Positions 1 to 8,157 of a stretch of DNA of 14,323 bases are shown here, in pieces. The DNA comes from an uncultured Anaerolineales bacterium. Lineage in GTDB: Bacteria; Chloroflexota; Anaerolineae; Anaerolineales; UBA11657. A program made the position numbers and the translations under genes. How positions within the stretch are numbered: the first letter of the stretch is position 1; each line of letters opens with the position of its first letter. The notes below the pieces were generated by a model. The model searched no databases. It saw only the letters and a list, made by a program, of their open reading frames with translations, and was not told where the DNA came from. Location: contig CAJWIA010000013.1 in assembly GCA_913040765.1 (NCBI GenBank), positions 1-14,323 on the forward strand. Direction: 5' to 3'.

Positions 1-1803
1 ACACCGATCATTATGAATGGTCTTAAACGACTGGAATATCGCGGTTACGATTCAGCGGGGATGGCGACTATAGATGCCGGAACAATCAATATACGTCGCG
101 ATGCAGGTAAACTTGCACGTTTGCAATCCCTGGTATCTCAACAACCTCTGAGTGGCAATATTGGCATAGGACACACTCGCTGGGCTACGCATGGCGAACC
201 CAATGAACGTAATGCTCATCCGCATATGGGAGCTACAGGCAAAGTAGTTTTGGTGCACAACGGTATAGTTGAGAACTATATGGAATTGCGAAAGCAACTG
301 ATTGCAGATGACATAAAACTACAATCGGATACCGATAGTGAAGTAATCGTACATCTGGTTGAGAGATATCTTAGTGAAGACAATAGTTTAGAAGAGTCAG
401 TACATCAGACTATTGGTCGCCTGCAAGGAGCCAATGCAATAGTATTGATCTCAACCATAGAGCCTGACAAAATCATAGCCGCCCGTGTAGGTAACGCAGG
501 TGGTATAGCAATAGGAGAAGGCAACAATGAAATGTTTATTGCCTCAGATATGCCTGCAATCCTTGAGCATACTCGTCGTATTGCATTTCTAGAACCAGGT
601 TGGTTGGCCACAGTAGACGCAACAGGATTTGTTACACGTAACATGGTGGGAGACCCAACCAGTAGTGAAATCCATAATATCCCTTGGGACCCAGTCGCAG
701 CAGAAAAGGGAAACTATCGGCACTTCATGCAGAAAGAAATCCATGAGCAAGTCCGAGCTATTACAGACACTATAGGAGGTCGTATTGATTTCAGATCTGG
801 CAAAATAACCTTACCTGATCTAACATTAACAAAATCTCAAGCAAAAAATATTGATCGTATTGTAATTACTGCATGCGGCACTGCCGCACACGCCGGCATG
901 GTAGGCAAAACTCTAATAGAGGAACTAGCTCGCATTCCTGTTGAAGTAAGTATTGCCTCCGAGTTTCGATACTCCAACCCTATAGTCGACGAACATACGA
1001 TAGTGCTAGCCATTAGTCAGAGTGGTGAAACAGCTGACACTCTTGGAGCAATGAATGAGGCCCATGAGAGAGGAGCTACACTGTGGAGCATTGTCAACGT
1101 GATAGGATCGCAAGCTATGCGTATGGCTTCTGGATGTATTCCAATGCAAGCTGGTCCAGAAATTGGCGTAGCATCTACAAAAGCATTTACGACTCCTTTA
1201 GTAGATCTATACCTTTTAGCAATACTACTAGGTCATCTACGAGGCGAATTAAATGATGAAAAGATGCGTCAGCTAGCAGGTTATCTAGCACTTTTACCTC
1301 AACAGGTAGGCAACTTACTAAGTCGTGATGCTCAAATCAAGAAAGTGGCTCTAACACTTAGAGACATGGAACACTGTTTATACTTAGGACGCGGTATACA
1401 AATGCCTATTGCGTACGAAGGAGCACTGAAACTAAAGGAAATTTCTTATGTACATGCGGAAGGATATCCAGCGGGAGAAATGAAACATGGTCCTATTGCT
1501 CTAATCGACAAGAACATGCCTGTGGTAGCTATTGCAACACGGGACCAATGGTATGAAAAAATGATAAGCCAGCTGCAACAAGCACGTTCGCGTGGTGGGC
1601 CTATAGTGATAGTGGCCACAGACGGAGACGAGACTATTACAGAAATTTCAGATAAGGTTCTTTGGGTACCAAAAAGCTATTGGATGCTAAGTCCAGTTCT
1701 AACGACTATCTCACTACAATTATTAGCGTATCATATAGCAGTGTTGCGAGGATGCGATGTTGACCAGCCACGTAATCTGGCGAAAAGTGTAACTGTAGAG
1801 TAA
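1..1803 (+). CDS. glmS: Glutamine--fructose-6-phosphate aminotransferase (isomerizing), 5' end cut off
   Basis: This cytosolic enzyme makes glucosamine-6-phosphate from fructose-6-phosphate and glutamine, the entry step to UDP-GlcNAc and peptidoglycan. The reading frame is open from base 1. The ATG at 13 is not the real start: the text before GLKRLEYRGYDSAG corresponds to about residue 13 of the family, so roughly a dozen codons with the nucleophilic Cys (MCGI...) lie outside the window. In the 600 visible residues the glutaminase domain shows HTRWATHGE (58-66), NGIVEN (87-92) and SDTDSE (about 109-114). Two SIS isomerase domains follow, with CGTAAHA (292-298), SQSGETADT (339-347) and EIGVASTKAFTT (387-398). 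The C terminus DQPRNLAKSVTVE is the typical ending. Length is normal. It converges on folD with only 19 bases between stop codons, and no terminator hairpin is visible there. Family identity is very secure. Confidence 0.97.
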   Translation, partial: TPIIMNGLKRLEYRGYDSAGMATIDAGTINIRRDAGKLARLQSLVSQQPLSGNIGIGHTRWATHGEPNERNAHPHMGATGKVVLVHNGIVENYMELRKQLIADDIKLQSDTDSEVIVHLVERYLSEDNSLEESVHQTIGRLQGANAIVLISTIEPDKIIAARVGNAGGIAIGEGNNEMFIASDMPAILEHTRRIAFLEPGWLATVDATGFVTRNMVGDPTSSEIHNIPWDPVAAEKGNYRHFMQKEIHEQVRAITDTIGGRIDFRSGKITLPDLTLTKSQAKNIDRIVITACGTAAHAGMVGKTLIEELARIPVEVSIASEFRYSNPIVDEHTIVLAISQSGETADTLGAMNEAHERGATLWSIVNVIGSQAMRMASGCIPMQAGPEIGVASTKAFTTPLVDLYLLAILLGHLRGELNDEKMRQLAGYLALLPQQVGNLLSRDAQIKKVALTLRDMEHCLYLGRGIQMPIAYEGALKLKEISYVHAEGYPAGEMKHGPIALIDKNMPVVAIATRDQWYEKMISQLQQARSRGGPIVIVATDGDETITEISDKVLWVPKSYWMLSPVLTTISLQLLAYHIAVLRGCDVDQPRNLAKSVTVE

Positions 1804-1822
1804 CAATTATTTAGAAACTGTC

Positions 1823-2878
1823 TCATTTATCCGCTAATGCTTGGGCGCTGCGCAGTGTGTTGCTCAACAATTGAGCTATTGTCATCGGACCAACTCCACC
1901 CGGAACTGGTGTTATATGACCAGCAACTTCTTTGACCTCATCAAAATGTACATCACCCACAAGTTTGTTTTTCCTAAATAGTTTAACAAGACCTTCAACT
2001 GCTATATCCTCCGGCAAATGATCGCGAGAGTAAACATCTCCACTACTTTCATCTAAGTAGCCCATTCTCTTACGACCCCCCTTCTCAGACAAATCTTGAT
2101 GATGAGCAGTGAAAACATCTCCACTAGACACACAGCGGAACTCTCTATCACCGGTATGCGAAATCCATTTGTTGTTAATACCAACATCAATCACAAACGC
2201 TCCTGGTTTAACCCAGTCTCCCTTAACCATTTCTGGTCGCCCAACAGCAGCAATCAGAATGTCAGCTTGTCTACACACTTCAGGCAAATTGATAGTACGA
2301 GAGTGACATACTGTGAGAGTGGCATTACGTTTCAGCAACAACATTGATGCAGGAAGGCCTACTATATTCGAGCGACCTAAAACAACAGCATTAGCACCAG
2401 AAAATTCTGCTCCAGACTCTTGCAGTAAACGTATGCATCCATCGGGAGTACAAGGCACAAACAATGGTTCACGACCCTTCATCCCCAATTTTCCGATATT
2501 AACAGGGTGGAACCCATCTACATCCTTTTCAATGCTAATTGATGAAAGTACTGCTTCTTCGTTTATGCCATCAGGCAATGGTAATTGTACCAATATTCCA
2601 TGCACACGAGAATCTGCATTCAAGTCGCGCACAAGACCGACAATTTCATTTTGTGTAGCATCAGATGGTAGTACATGTCCAAATGACTCAATACCTACTT
2701 CTACACAAGCCTTTTGTTTAGCACGTACATATGTTTGAGACGCTACGTCGTCGCCCACTAGTACAACAGCTAACCCAGGAGTTATTCCTGAATCTTTCAA
2801 TAATCTTCTTACACCGACAGCCACTTCAGAACGTACCTTTGCTGCTATGGCAATCCCATCAATCAAACTAGCTGTCAT
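1823..2878 (-). CDS. folD: Bifunctional methylenetetrahydrofolate dehydrogenase / methenyltetrahydrofolate cyclohydrolase with an internal insert
   Basis: FolD interconverts 5,10-methylene-THF, methenyl-THF and 10-formyl-THF with NADP(H), supplying one-carbon units. The 351-residue product has the family hallmarks: YVRAK with catalytic Lys54, VQLPLP (97-102), KDVDGFHP (118-125), the nucleotide-binding GRSNIVG (168-174), VIDVGIN (229-235) and the C-terminal [12 protein letters not shown] (322-333). Typical FolD is about 280-300 residues. The excess lies between [10 protein letters not shown] and KLVGDV, about residues 239-303, where other members have a short turn. The insert holds two SSGDV[FY] units 27 residues apart. 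All catalytic residues are present, so activity is likely kept. The ATG at 2878 has an AAGGA-like Shine-Dalgarno 8 bases upstream. It lies 77 bases downstream of the MacB-like permease gene and could be cotranscribed with it. Confidence 0.95.
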   Translation of the reverse strand: MTASLIDGIAIAAKVRSEVAVGVRRLLKDSGITPGLAVVLVGDDVASQTYVRAKQKACVEVGIESFGHVLPSDATQNEIVGLVRDLNADSRVHGILVQLPLPDGINEEAVLSSISIEKDVDGFHPVNIGKLGMKGREPLFVPCTPDGCIRLLQESGAEFSGANAVVLGRSNIVGLPASMLLLKRNATLTVCHSRTINLPEVCRQADILIAAVGRPEMVKGDWVKPGAFVIDVGINNKWISHTGDREFRCVSSGDVFTAHHQDLSEKGGRKRMGYLDESSGDVYSRDHLPEDIAVEGLVKLFRKNKLVGDVHFDEVKEVAGHITPVPGGVGPMTIAQLLSNTLRSAQALADK

Positions 2879-2955
2879 TTCAGTAATCCTTACTCATCCG
2901 TGTTCAGTATAAGACAAATGTTTGGCATTACTAACGAGGCAGCAACACTACTGAA

Positions 2956-4179
2956 CTACTCGTACCGTAATGCCTCTATAGGACTGAGTCTAGCAGCACG
3001 ACTCGCAGGGTATATGCCAAAAAATATACCCACAAATGCCGCAAAAAAGAAGGCCATCACAATTGTATTTGTTTCTACGCTGGCCTGTACCAAATCTGCT
3101 GCACTTACTCCATAGGCGATACCCCAACCTACAGCTATCCCAGTGATTCCGCCTATCAAACTGAGCACCACAGTTTCAATCAAAAACTGCAACATTATTG
3201 TCCTACGTCTCGCACCTACGGCCTTACGCAAGCCTATCTCCCGTGTACGTTCGGTTACAGAGACTAGCATGATGTTCATGATACCAATACCACCAACCAA
3301 TAACGAAATGCCAGCGATTGCCCCAAGAAACATAGTCAGAGTAGCCGTAATTTCATCAAATGCCTCCAAGAAAGCATTCTGGCTGAATACCGTAAAATCT
3401 AACTCATCACTCAATTTCAAACCATGTTGCTGTCGCATAATACGTTCTATTTGCACCATCACCCATTCGACATCTTCTGCTGTAGCTGCTGACATAGAAA
3501 CAGAACTAACTATTCGTACACCATTACTGAAAGCACGATTGCCAAATAAACGAGTATATCCAGTTTCCATAGGAATCAATGCCACATCATCTTCACTACC
3601 AAAGCCTCCCCCTCCCTTACTCTCGAGCACACCGACCACCTCAAAAAATATGCTATCAATTCGTATTGTCCTTCCCATTGGATTCAAACCTGAGAACAGT
3701 TCTGTGGCAGTCTCTGATCCTAAGACTACTACTCTAGCCCTACCTGCATTATCACCATATGCCAAAAAGCGTCCCTGTGACAATTCCATTGAACGTACTA
3801 GTTGATATTCTGGCATAGTACCTATAACTTCTACATCCACAGTGTTGCCACCATAGGTAAGTTGCAGCATCTTACTAAAGGTAGGTGCCATCACGCTGAC
3901 TTTCTCCAGACTCTTAGATAATTTGTTGTAATCATCATAAGTGAGTTTCGCCTGAATCCGTTGTCCACCCCGTTCAAATATGCCAGGAAACAATTGTATA
4001 TTGTTAGATCCAATACCTTCAATTTGTTCTGTAATGGATGCAGTAGCTCCATTGCCAATTGCCATTAGAGCAACCACAGCAGCAACACCGATTATTATCC
4101 CTAACATTGTAAGAACAGATCGAAGTTTATTGACTGCTAGTGCGCGCAACGCTACGCGAACATTTGCGAAGACATTCAT
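2956..4179 (-). CDS. MacB-type ABC transporter permease (MacB_PCD / FtsX domains)
   Basis: This inner-membrane permease belongs to the MacB/LolC/FtsX (type VII) ABC superfamily, which couples ATP hydrolysis to movements of an extracytoplasmic domain rather than to classical transmembrane passage. The 407 residues show one N-terminal membrane segment (about 20-42, LTMLGIIIGVAAVVALMAIG). A periplasmic MacB core domain (about 45-275) with a glycine-rich loop (189-194) follows, then three membrane segments (about 280-304, 331-355, 372-392). The cytoplasmic coupling motif RTREIGLRKAVGAR (311-324) and the ending SRAARLSPIEALRYE are diagnostic. The ATG overlaps the stop of the upstream ATPase gene by 4 bases (ATGA), indicating translational coupling. 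The ATPase is a separate protein here, unlike the fused E. coli MacB. The substrate cannot be told from sequence; antibiotic, peptide or lipid export are all possible. Confidence 0.93.
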   Translation of the reverse strand: MNVFANVRVALRALAVNKLRSVLTMLGIIIGVAAVVALMAIGNGATASITEQIEGIGSNNIQLFPGIFERGGQRIQAKLTYDDYNKLSKSLEKVSVMAPTFSKMLQLTYGGNTVDVEVIGTMPEYQLVRSMELSQGRFLAYGDNAGRARVVVLGSETATELFSGLNPMGRTIRIDSIFFEVVGVLESKGGGGFGSEDDVALIPMETGYTRLFGNRAFSNGVRIVSSVSMSAATAEDVEWVMVQIERIMRQQHGLKLSDELDFTVFSQNAFLEAFDEITATLTMFLGAIAGISLLVGGIGIMNIMLVSVTERTREIGLRKAVGARRRTIMLQFLIETVVLSLIGGITGIAVGWGIAYGVSAADLVQASVETNTIVMAFFFAAFVGIFFGIYPASRAARLSPIEALRYE

Positions 4180-4892
4180 TTGTTTTCATCTCCTGATATA
4201 CATCCATCATGGAGCATAACACTTCTCGGCATAAGAGCAGCTACTTTAGAATCGTGTGTTACTACACACAAAGTAATACCTTGTTCCTGGTGTAATTTCT
4301 GAAATAAATCCATGAGTTCGGCACCTGTTTTTGAATCGAGCGCACCAGTCGGTTCATCTGCCAGGAGAATCGCGGGCCTATTCACCAAAGCACGTGCAAT
4401 AGCAACGCGTTGCTGTTGTCCTCCTGAAAGCTCACCAGGATTATGATGAGCTCTATCGCTCAATCCAACTAAATCTAATGCTTCTTTAGCCTGGGTCTGT
4501 TTTTTATGCCCACCAATACCAGCATAGGTCAGGGGGAGCATAACATTCTCAAGTGCACTAGTTCTAGCTAATAAATTGAACTGTTGAAACACAAAACCAA
4601 TCTTATTGCCCCGAATTGCTGCCAATTGAGTATCACTCATGGACTCTACATAGGATCCATCCAGCCAATAACGGCCACTGGTCGGTTTGTCCAAACAGCC
4701 AAGTATAGCCATTAATGTACTCTTTCCTGATCCAGAAGCACCCATTATAGAAAGCATCTCTCCAGTATTTATAGAAAGATTAATACCATCTAGAGCACGT
4801 ACAGTAGTTTCGCCCATTTGATAATGCTTGCTAATATCCTCAATGCGAATTACTACTCCATCATCTACTAGCACATCTTTGTCAATGTCCAA
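4176..4892 (-). CDS. MacB/LolD-type ABC transporter ATP-binding protein (TTG start)
   Basis: This is the nucleotide-binding subunit partnering the MacB-like permease. The 238 residues contain Walker [10 protein letters not shown] (51-59), Q-loop Gln103, signature LSGGQQQR (155-162), Walker B ILLADEP (175-181), the D-loop ALDS and H-loop His213. The phrase [18 protein letters not shown] after the Q-loop is typical of the LolD/MacB/FtsE subfamily. The best-placed start is a TTG at 4892, four bases after the stop of the membrane fusion gene; a GGAGG inside that gene's last codons lies about 13 bases upstream. A GTG six codons later (4874) is a possible alternative; no ATG occurs before the conserved domain. 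Its 4-base overlap with the permease gene and close spacing to the fusion-protein gene mark one operon. Function class is secure; substrate unknown. Confidence 0.94.
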   Translation of the reverse strand: MDIDKDVLVDDGVVIRIEDISKHYQMGETTVRALDGINLSINTGEMLSIMGASGSGKSTLMAILGCLDKPTSGRYWLDGSYVESMSDTQLAAIRGNKIGFVFQQFNLLARTSALENVMLPLTYAGIGGHKKQTQAKEALDLVGLSDRAHHNPGELSGGQQQRVAIARALVNRPAILLADEPTGALDSKTGAELMDLFQKLHQEQGITLCVVTHDSKVAALMPRSVMLHDGCISGDENK

Positions 4893-4895
4893 ATT

Positions 4896-7118
4896 CTAAC
4901 GTCCACCTCCAAATGGGCTGCCACTATTAGTTGGCGTTGGAGTGAAAATTACTACGAGTTGACCGGGTAGTAAATCACCATTTACAACTACTTGATCGCC
5001 TTGGATAACCCCACTTTCTATAGTTACACGTGTTTGTTCTTTAGAGGATGTATTAAACACCATCAAATATTCGCCTTCGTCATCATATTGCACTGCATCA
5101 ATGGGTACCGCTAAGGCTTCTTTTTGGACTTCAGTCACAATTTCCACATATGAGGTCATACCCAACATAATGCCATCTGCCTGCTCACTAAGAGTGACCG
5201 TGACAGGATAGCGCACTAACCCTTGAATAGTTTCACCGAAAGGCGCAATATGAGTCACCAATGCAGGCACTTCAACATATGACAAAGCATCAAACGTGAC
5301 ACTAGCTGTCTGACCTATTTTGACTCCTCTGACCTCAGTCTCATCAACTGATACTTCAACTAACAACTTGTTCGTATTTGCTAACCTGACAGCCGGAGTG
5401 GATTGATCTGTCGAATCTCCAGATAAATAGTTTAGTTCGACAACTTTACCATCGAAAGGAGCCTCTAACCATAGGGAACTCAAAGTAGCTTGCGCAGCTG
5501 TAACTTTAGCTTCAGCTACTGCAACATCATCTTCATCTGGTCCTACAACCAATTCCTGTAGTTGCTCTTCTGCATCTGTAAGTTTAGATTTTGCTAATTC
5601 AATATCGGTCAATCGAGGACTAAGCAATAGTTCCAAATCATCTTCAGCATCTACTAGATTGCCCTGAGCTACTGCCAAGTCTTCGACTTGTGGGTCAAGT
5701 AGACTCGCCAAATCCTCTTCTGATTCGGCCAATTCACCAGCAGCATCTTGCACATCTGCCTCCATTAGGGCTTGATCAATTGGGTCAACTCCAGACAAGG
5801 CATCATCCAAATCTTCTTGTGCATCGACCACTTTCTTAGCAGCCACGTCCAAAGCAGTTGTATTACTCATGCGAGTACGCTCGACTTGCAATTCTGCTTC
5901 TCGTACTCTTTCTTTAGCAGCAGATACATCCTCGTTAGCTTCCAACAGTGTCCGTGTTACCCCATCTACAGAAACTGCTCGGGTAGAGTCGCAAATTCTA
6001 AACAATTGATGCTCTACTATATTCCCATAAGTGTCCTTCAGCACATTGCCTGTCTCCTCGAACACTTGGTAAACTGGACCGACCAAATACGTATAACCAC
6101 TGTATGCTAGCTCTTCAGTTACCGTAAGCTGCATATAGTCTCTATCATCTTCTTCTTCAACTTTATGTACGACACAACCATCTATTGCCTTTTGTACGCT
6201 GACCTGTCTTTCTTTCATATCGTCTAATGTATCAAGTGCATTCTGAAGAGCACTAGTAGCTGTACCAATATCTGTAAGTTCGATATCTTGCTCTGCACGA
6301 GCTAAATCAAATTTAGCATCCCGCAAAGCATCTTGAAGAGCCTCAATGTCAGGATTTAGCAAATCATCCAAAGCCTCCTGTTGATCTCTAAGTGCATCTT
6401 TCTTCGAAGCAATCTCCTGCTCAGCGGCTGCAATCTGTGCAGCACTAGGACTCTTAAGTTCATTTAACGCGTCCCTGGTATCCGCCACTGCCTGGTTAGC
6501 CTGTGCCACACTTGATTCGGTCGGATTCTCAATATTGTCCAATTCTTCAATTGCGTCTGCAACCGATTTTTGTGCATTACTAATTTGTAAATCAGTTGGA
6601 TTTAGTAATGCATCTAAATCTTTGCGCGCTGAGATCAAGTCAGCCTGTGCCATGATCACATTTTGCGGGGCACTTAGTGGATCAAGTTCCAATAAAACAT
6701 CGCCCTTACTAACATCGTCACCCACTTCCACCATGACTTTTGCAACAATACCGCTAGTTTCCCAATATATCTCGCCTGATTGTGAAGCTATAAGTGTGCC
6801 CGAAGCATCAATGATACGCTCTGCATCCAACAGAACTACTTCACCAGTTTCTACCAATTCCTCTTCGCTTGGACCACCTTGGAACAGGCGCTGCACAAAA
6901 CCAAACGGGCCTCGTCCACTCCCCACTCTACCTCGCCCGCCCGAACCCCTATTAAACTCCCCAGAAGATTCAGAAAATTGCTGATTTGATGCCTGCCGCA
7001 TAGGTAGAACTATACGAGCCAGACCATATACAACAATACCCATAATGATCAGTATTCCGAGCACTACTACCCAGCGAGGTACTACACGATTATTGCTTCT
7101 ATCATTGCCAGAATTCAT
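4896..7118 (-). CDS. MacA/HlyD-like membrane fusion (periplasmic adaptor) protein with an exceptionally long coiled coil
   Basis: This is the adaptor of the MacAB-type system. The 740 residues begin with a basic stretch and one membrane anchor (about 14-39), then a Gly/Arg-rich low-complexity linker (56-74). The first half of a lipoyl-like domain follows (about 105-150; GEIYWETSGIVAKVMVEVGD). Two long antiparallel helical arms come next (about 151-310 and 393-548), then the second half of the lipoyl domain (LEAPFDGKVVELNYLSGD, 551-568), beta-barrel and membrane-proximal domains, and a Gly-rich tail. The arms are built of roughly 25-residue helical units punctuated by NP, SP or DP (positions about 173, 198, 223, 255, 475, 500). 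Residues about 311-392 at the hairpin tip form a non-helical insert with two cysteines (315, 376). Usual MacA is about 370-400 residues, so this is nearly double. The ATG at 7118 has only a weak, distant AAGG upstream. Confidence 0.9.
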   Translation of the reverse strand: MNSGNDRSNNRVVPRWVVVLGILIIMGIVVYGLARIVLPMRQASNQQFSESSGEFNRGSGGRGRVGSGRGPFGFVQRLFQGGPSEEELVETGEVVLLDAERIIDASGTLIASQSGEIYWETSGIVAKVMVEVGDDVSKGDVLLELDPLSAPQNVIMAQADLISARKDLDALLNPTDLQISNAQKSVADAIEELDNIENPTESSVAQANQAVADTRDALNELKSPSAAQIAAAEQEIASKKDALRDQQEALDDLLNPDIEALQDALRDAKFDLARAEQDIELTDIGTATSALQNALDTLDDMKERQVSVQKAIDGCVVHKVEEEDDRDYMQLTVTEELAYSGYTYLVGPVYQVFEETGNVLKDTYGNIVEHQLFRICDSTRAVSVDGVTRTLLEANEDVSAAKERVREAELQVERTRMSNTTALDVAAKKVVDAQEDLDDALSGVDPIDQALMEADVQDAAGELAESEEDLASLLDPQVEDLAVAQGNLVDAEDDLELLLSPRLTDIELAKSKLTDAEEQLQELVVGPDEDDVAVAEAKVTAAQATLSSLWLEAPFDGKVVELNYLSGDSTDQSTPAVRLANTNKLLVEVSVDETEVRGVKIGQTASVTFDALSYVEVPALVTHIAPFGETIQGLVRYPVTVTLSEQADGIMLGMTSYVEIVTEVQKEALAVPIDAVQYDDEGEYLMVFNTSSKEQTRVTIESGVIQGDQVVVNGDLLPGQLVVIFTPTPTNSGSPFGGGR

Positions 7119-7323
7119 TTAATCTATTACCGCCTTTGGTTTACAATAATTACATCACCAATGCTCTTATAAATATTGCAAATAATTATCGAGTTCACCT
7201 GGAACTCACTATATGTTATTACTAGAATATGTTATCGGATTACTATTAGAGATATATAAATCTTTCAGCCAACTTTTCATCAGTGCTCCCAGAAAAGTAC
7301 CACTTTCGATGTAACACGAATTA
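7119..7323. promoter_or_regulatory. Intergenic region between the two transporter operons
   Basis: This A+T-rich gap should hold the 3' end of the ABC-2 permease transcript and the promoter of the membrane fusion operon, both on the minus strand. A 9-base direct repeat ATATGTTAT occurs at 7211-7219 and 7227-7235 (plus strand), repeating every 16 bases. A 7-base inverted repeat ACTTTTC/GAAAAGT lies at 7272-7278 and 7292-7298, with a 13-base loop and no T-run on the minus strand, so it is not a convincing terminator. No clear -35/-10 pair could be assigned and no small gene was seen. Confidence 0.35.
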
Positions 7324-8157
7324 CTATTCTTGCCTACCAAACAGCCATACGGCCGGTATCAAAAATAGAACAGAAAAAGAGGCCATCATCATCACATTAT
7401 AAGTCACTGGATTTAAAGATACTGTATGCATTAAATCCGGAGGCACTAGTGCTTGTAAGGATACCTGTCTTAATGGGTCTACACCATAAGTGACGGGGTC
7501 CAACTTTGAAAGTAAGTACATCCAAACCGGTACACCACGAAGTGGGAAAAATGCACCAGAAAGAAAAAACATGGGTAATAGCACAAAATTCATCATCATA
7601 TGAAAGCCTTCCATAGATTTTTGCCTTGCTGCTATAAGAATACCTAAAGATGTCATCATAACTGCAAGCATCACCATGAGACCAATTAGACTAACTATTT
7701 GGGAGATTGACAAATTAACTCCCAGTACTGGAGCCAATAATAAAACAATCAATCCTTGGAACAATGACACTGTACTACCACCCGCTACCTTGCCCAGAGC
7801 GACCGCTACCCTAGACACAGGAGCCACCATAACCTCTTTTAAAAACCCAAATTCGCGATCCCATACAATTGACACTGCTGAAAACACTGAAGTAAACAAC
7901 ACTGTCATGGTCAAGACTCCAGGAAACATGAATTGCTTGAAATCGATATTACCGCCTCCCATCTCGCGCATAGCAGGTGACAAACCGCTACCAAACACAA
8001 AAAGATATACTATTGGCATTCCAAGAGACGAAAACATACGCACACGGTCTCGTTTGAAACGAACAATATCACGGTACCAGATCGTATAGGCACCTCTAAC
8101 ATTTCGTTTTAGCATTTCCATAATATTATCACTTGGTTTATCTAACGCCCTCGCCAC
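7324..8157 (-). CDS. ABC-2 type transporter permease (DrrB-like)
   Basis: This is the membrane subunit of an ABC exporter of the ABC-2 family, which includes the daunorubicin-resistance permease DrrB and O-antigen/lipid exporters. The 277 residues show an amphipathic N-terminal helix and six predicted membrane segments (about 43-59, 76-99, 126-147, 154-176, 187-206, 253-273). The family motif DREFGFLKEVMVAPVSR (100-116) is the coupling loop. LSGAFFPLRGVPVWM (199-213) and DPVTYGVDPLRQ (220-231) are typical of the second half. The assigned start is a GTG at 8157 that overlaps the upstream ATPase gene by 16 bases; ATG codons at 8121 or 8115 are alternatives that would shorten the protein by 12-14 residues. 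No terminator is evident after the stop. Substrate unknown. Confidence 0.93.
   Translation of the reverse strand: MARALDKPSDNIMEMLKRNVRGAYTIWYRDIVRFKRDRVRMFSSLGMPIVYLFVFGSGLSPAMREMGGGNIDFKQFMFPGVLTMTVLFTSVFSAVSIVWDREFGFLKEVMVAPVSRVAVALGKVAGGSTVSLFQGLIVLLLAPVLGVNLSISQIVSLIGLMVMLAVMMTSLGILIAARQKSMEGFHMMMNFVLLPMFFLSGAFFPLRGVPVWMYLLSKLDPVTYGVDPLRQVSLQALVPPDLMHTVSLNPVTYNVMMMASFSVLFLIPAVWLFGRQE

Noticed and set aside
1804..1822. Bidirectional terminator between glmS and folD
   Set aside because: Only 19 bases separate the stops and no hairpin with T-run is visible.
2313..2738. Plus-strand open frame of 141 codons
   Set aside because: It is the antisense shadow of folD.
3143..3805. Long plus-strand open frame of 220 codons
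   Set aside because: It is antisense to the MacB-like permease, low-quality Ser/Thr/Pro/Ile-rich composition and matches no family; a shadow frame.
7272..7298. Inverted repeat ACTTTTC/GAAAAGT as terminator for the ABC-2 operon
   Set aside because: The stem is A/T-rich, the loop is 13 bases and there is no T-run after it on the minus strand.
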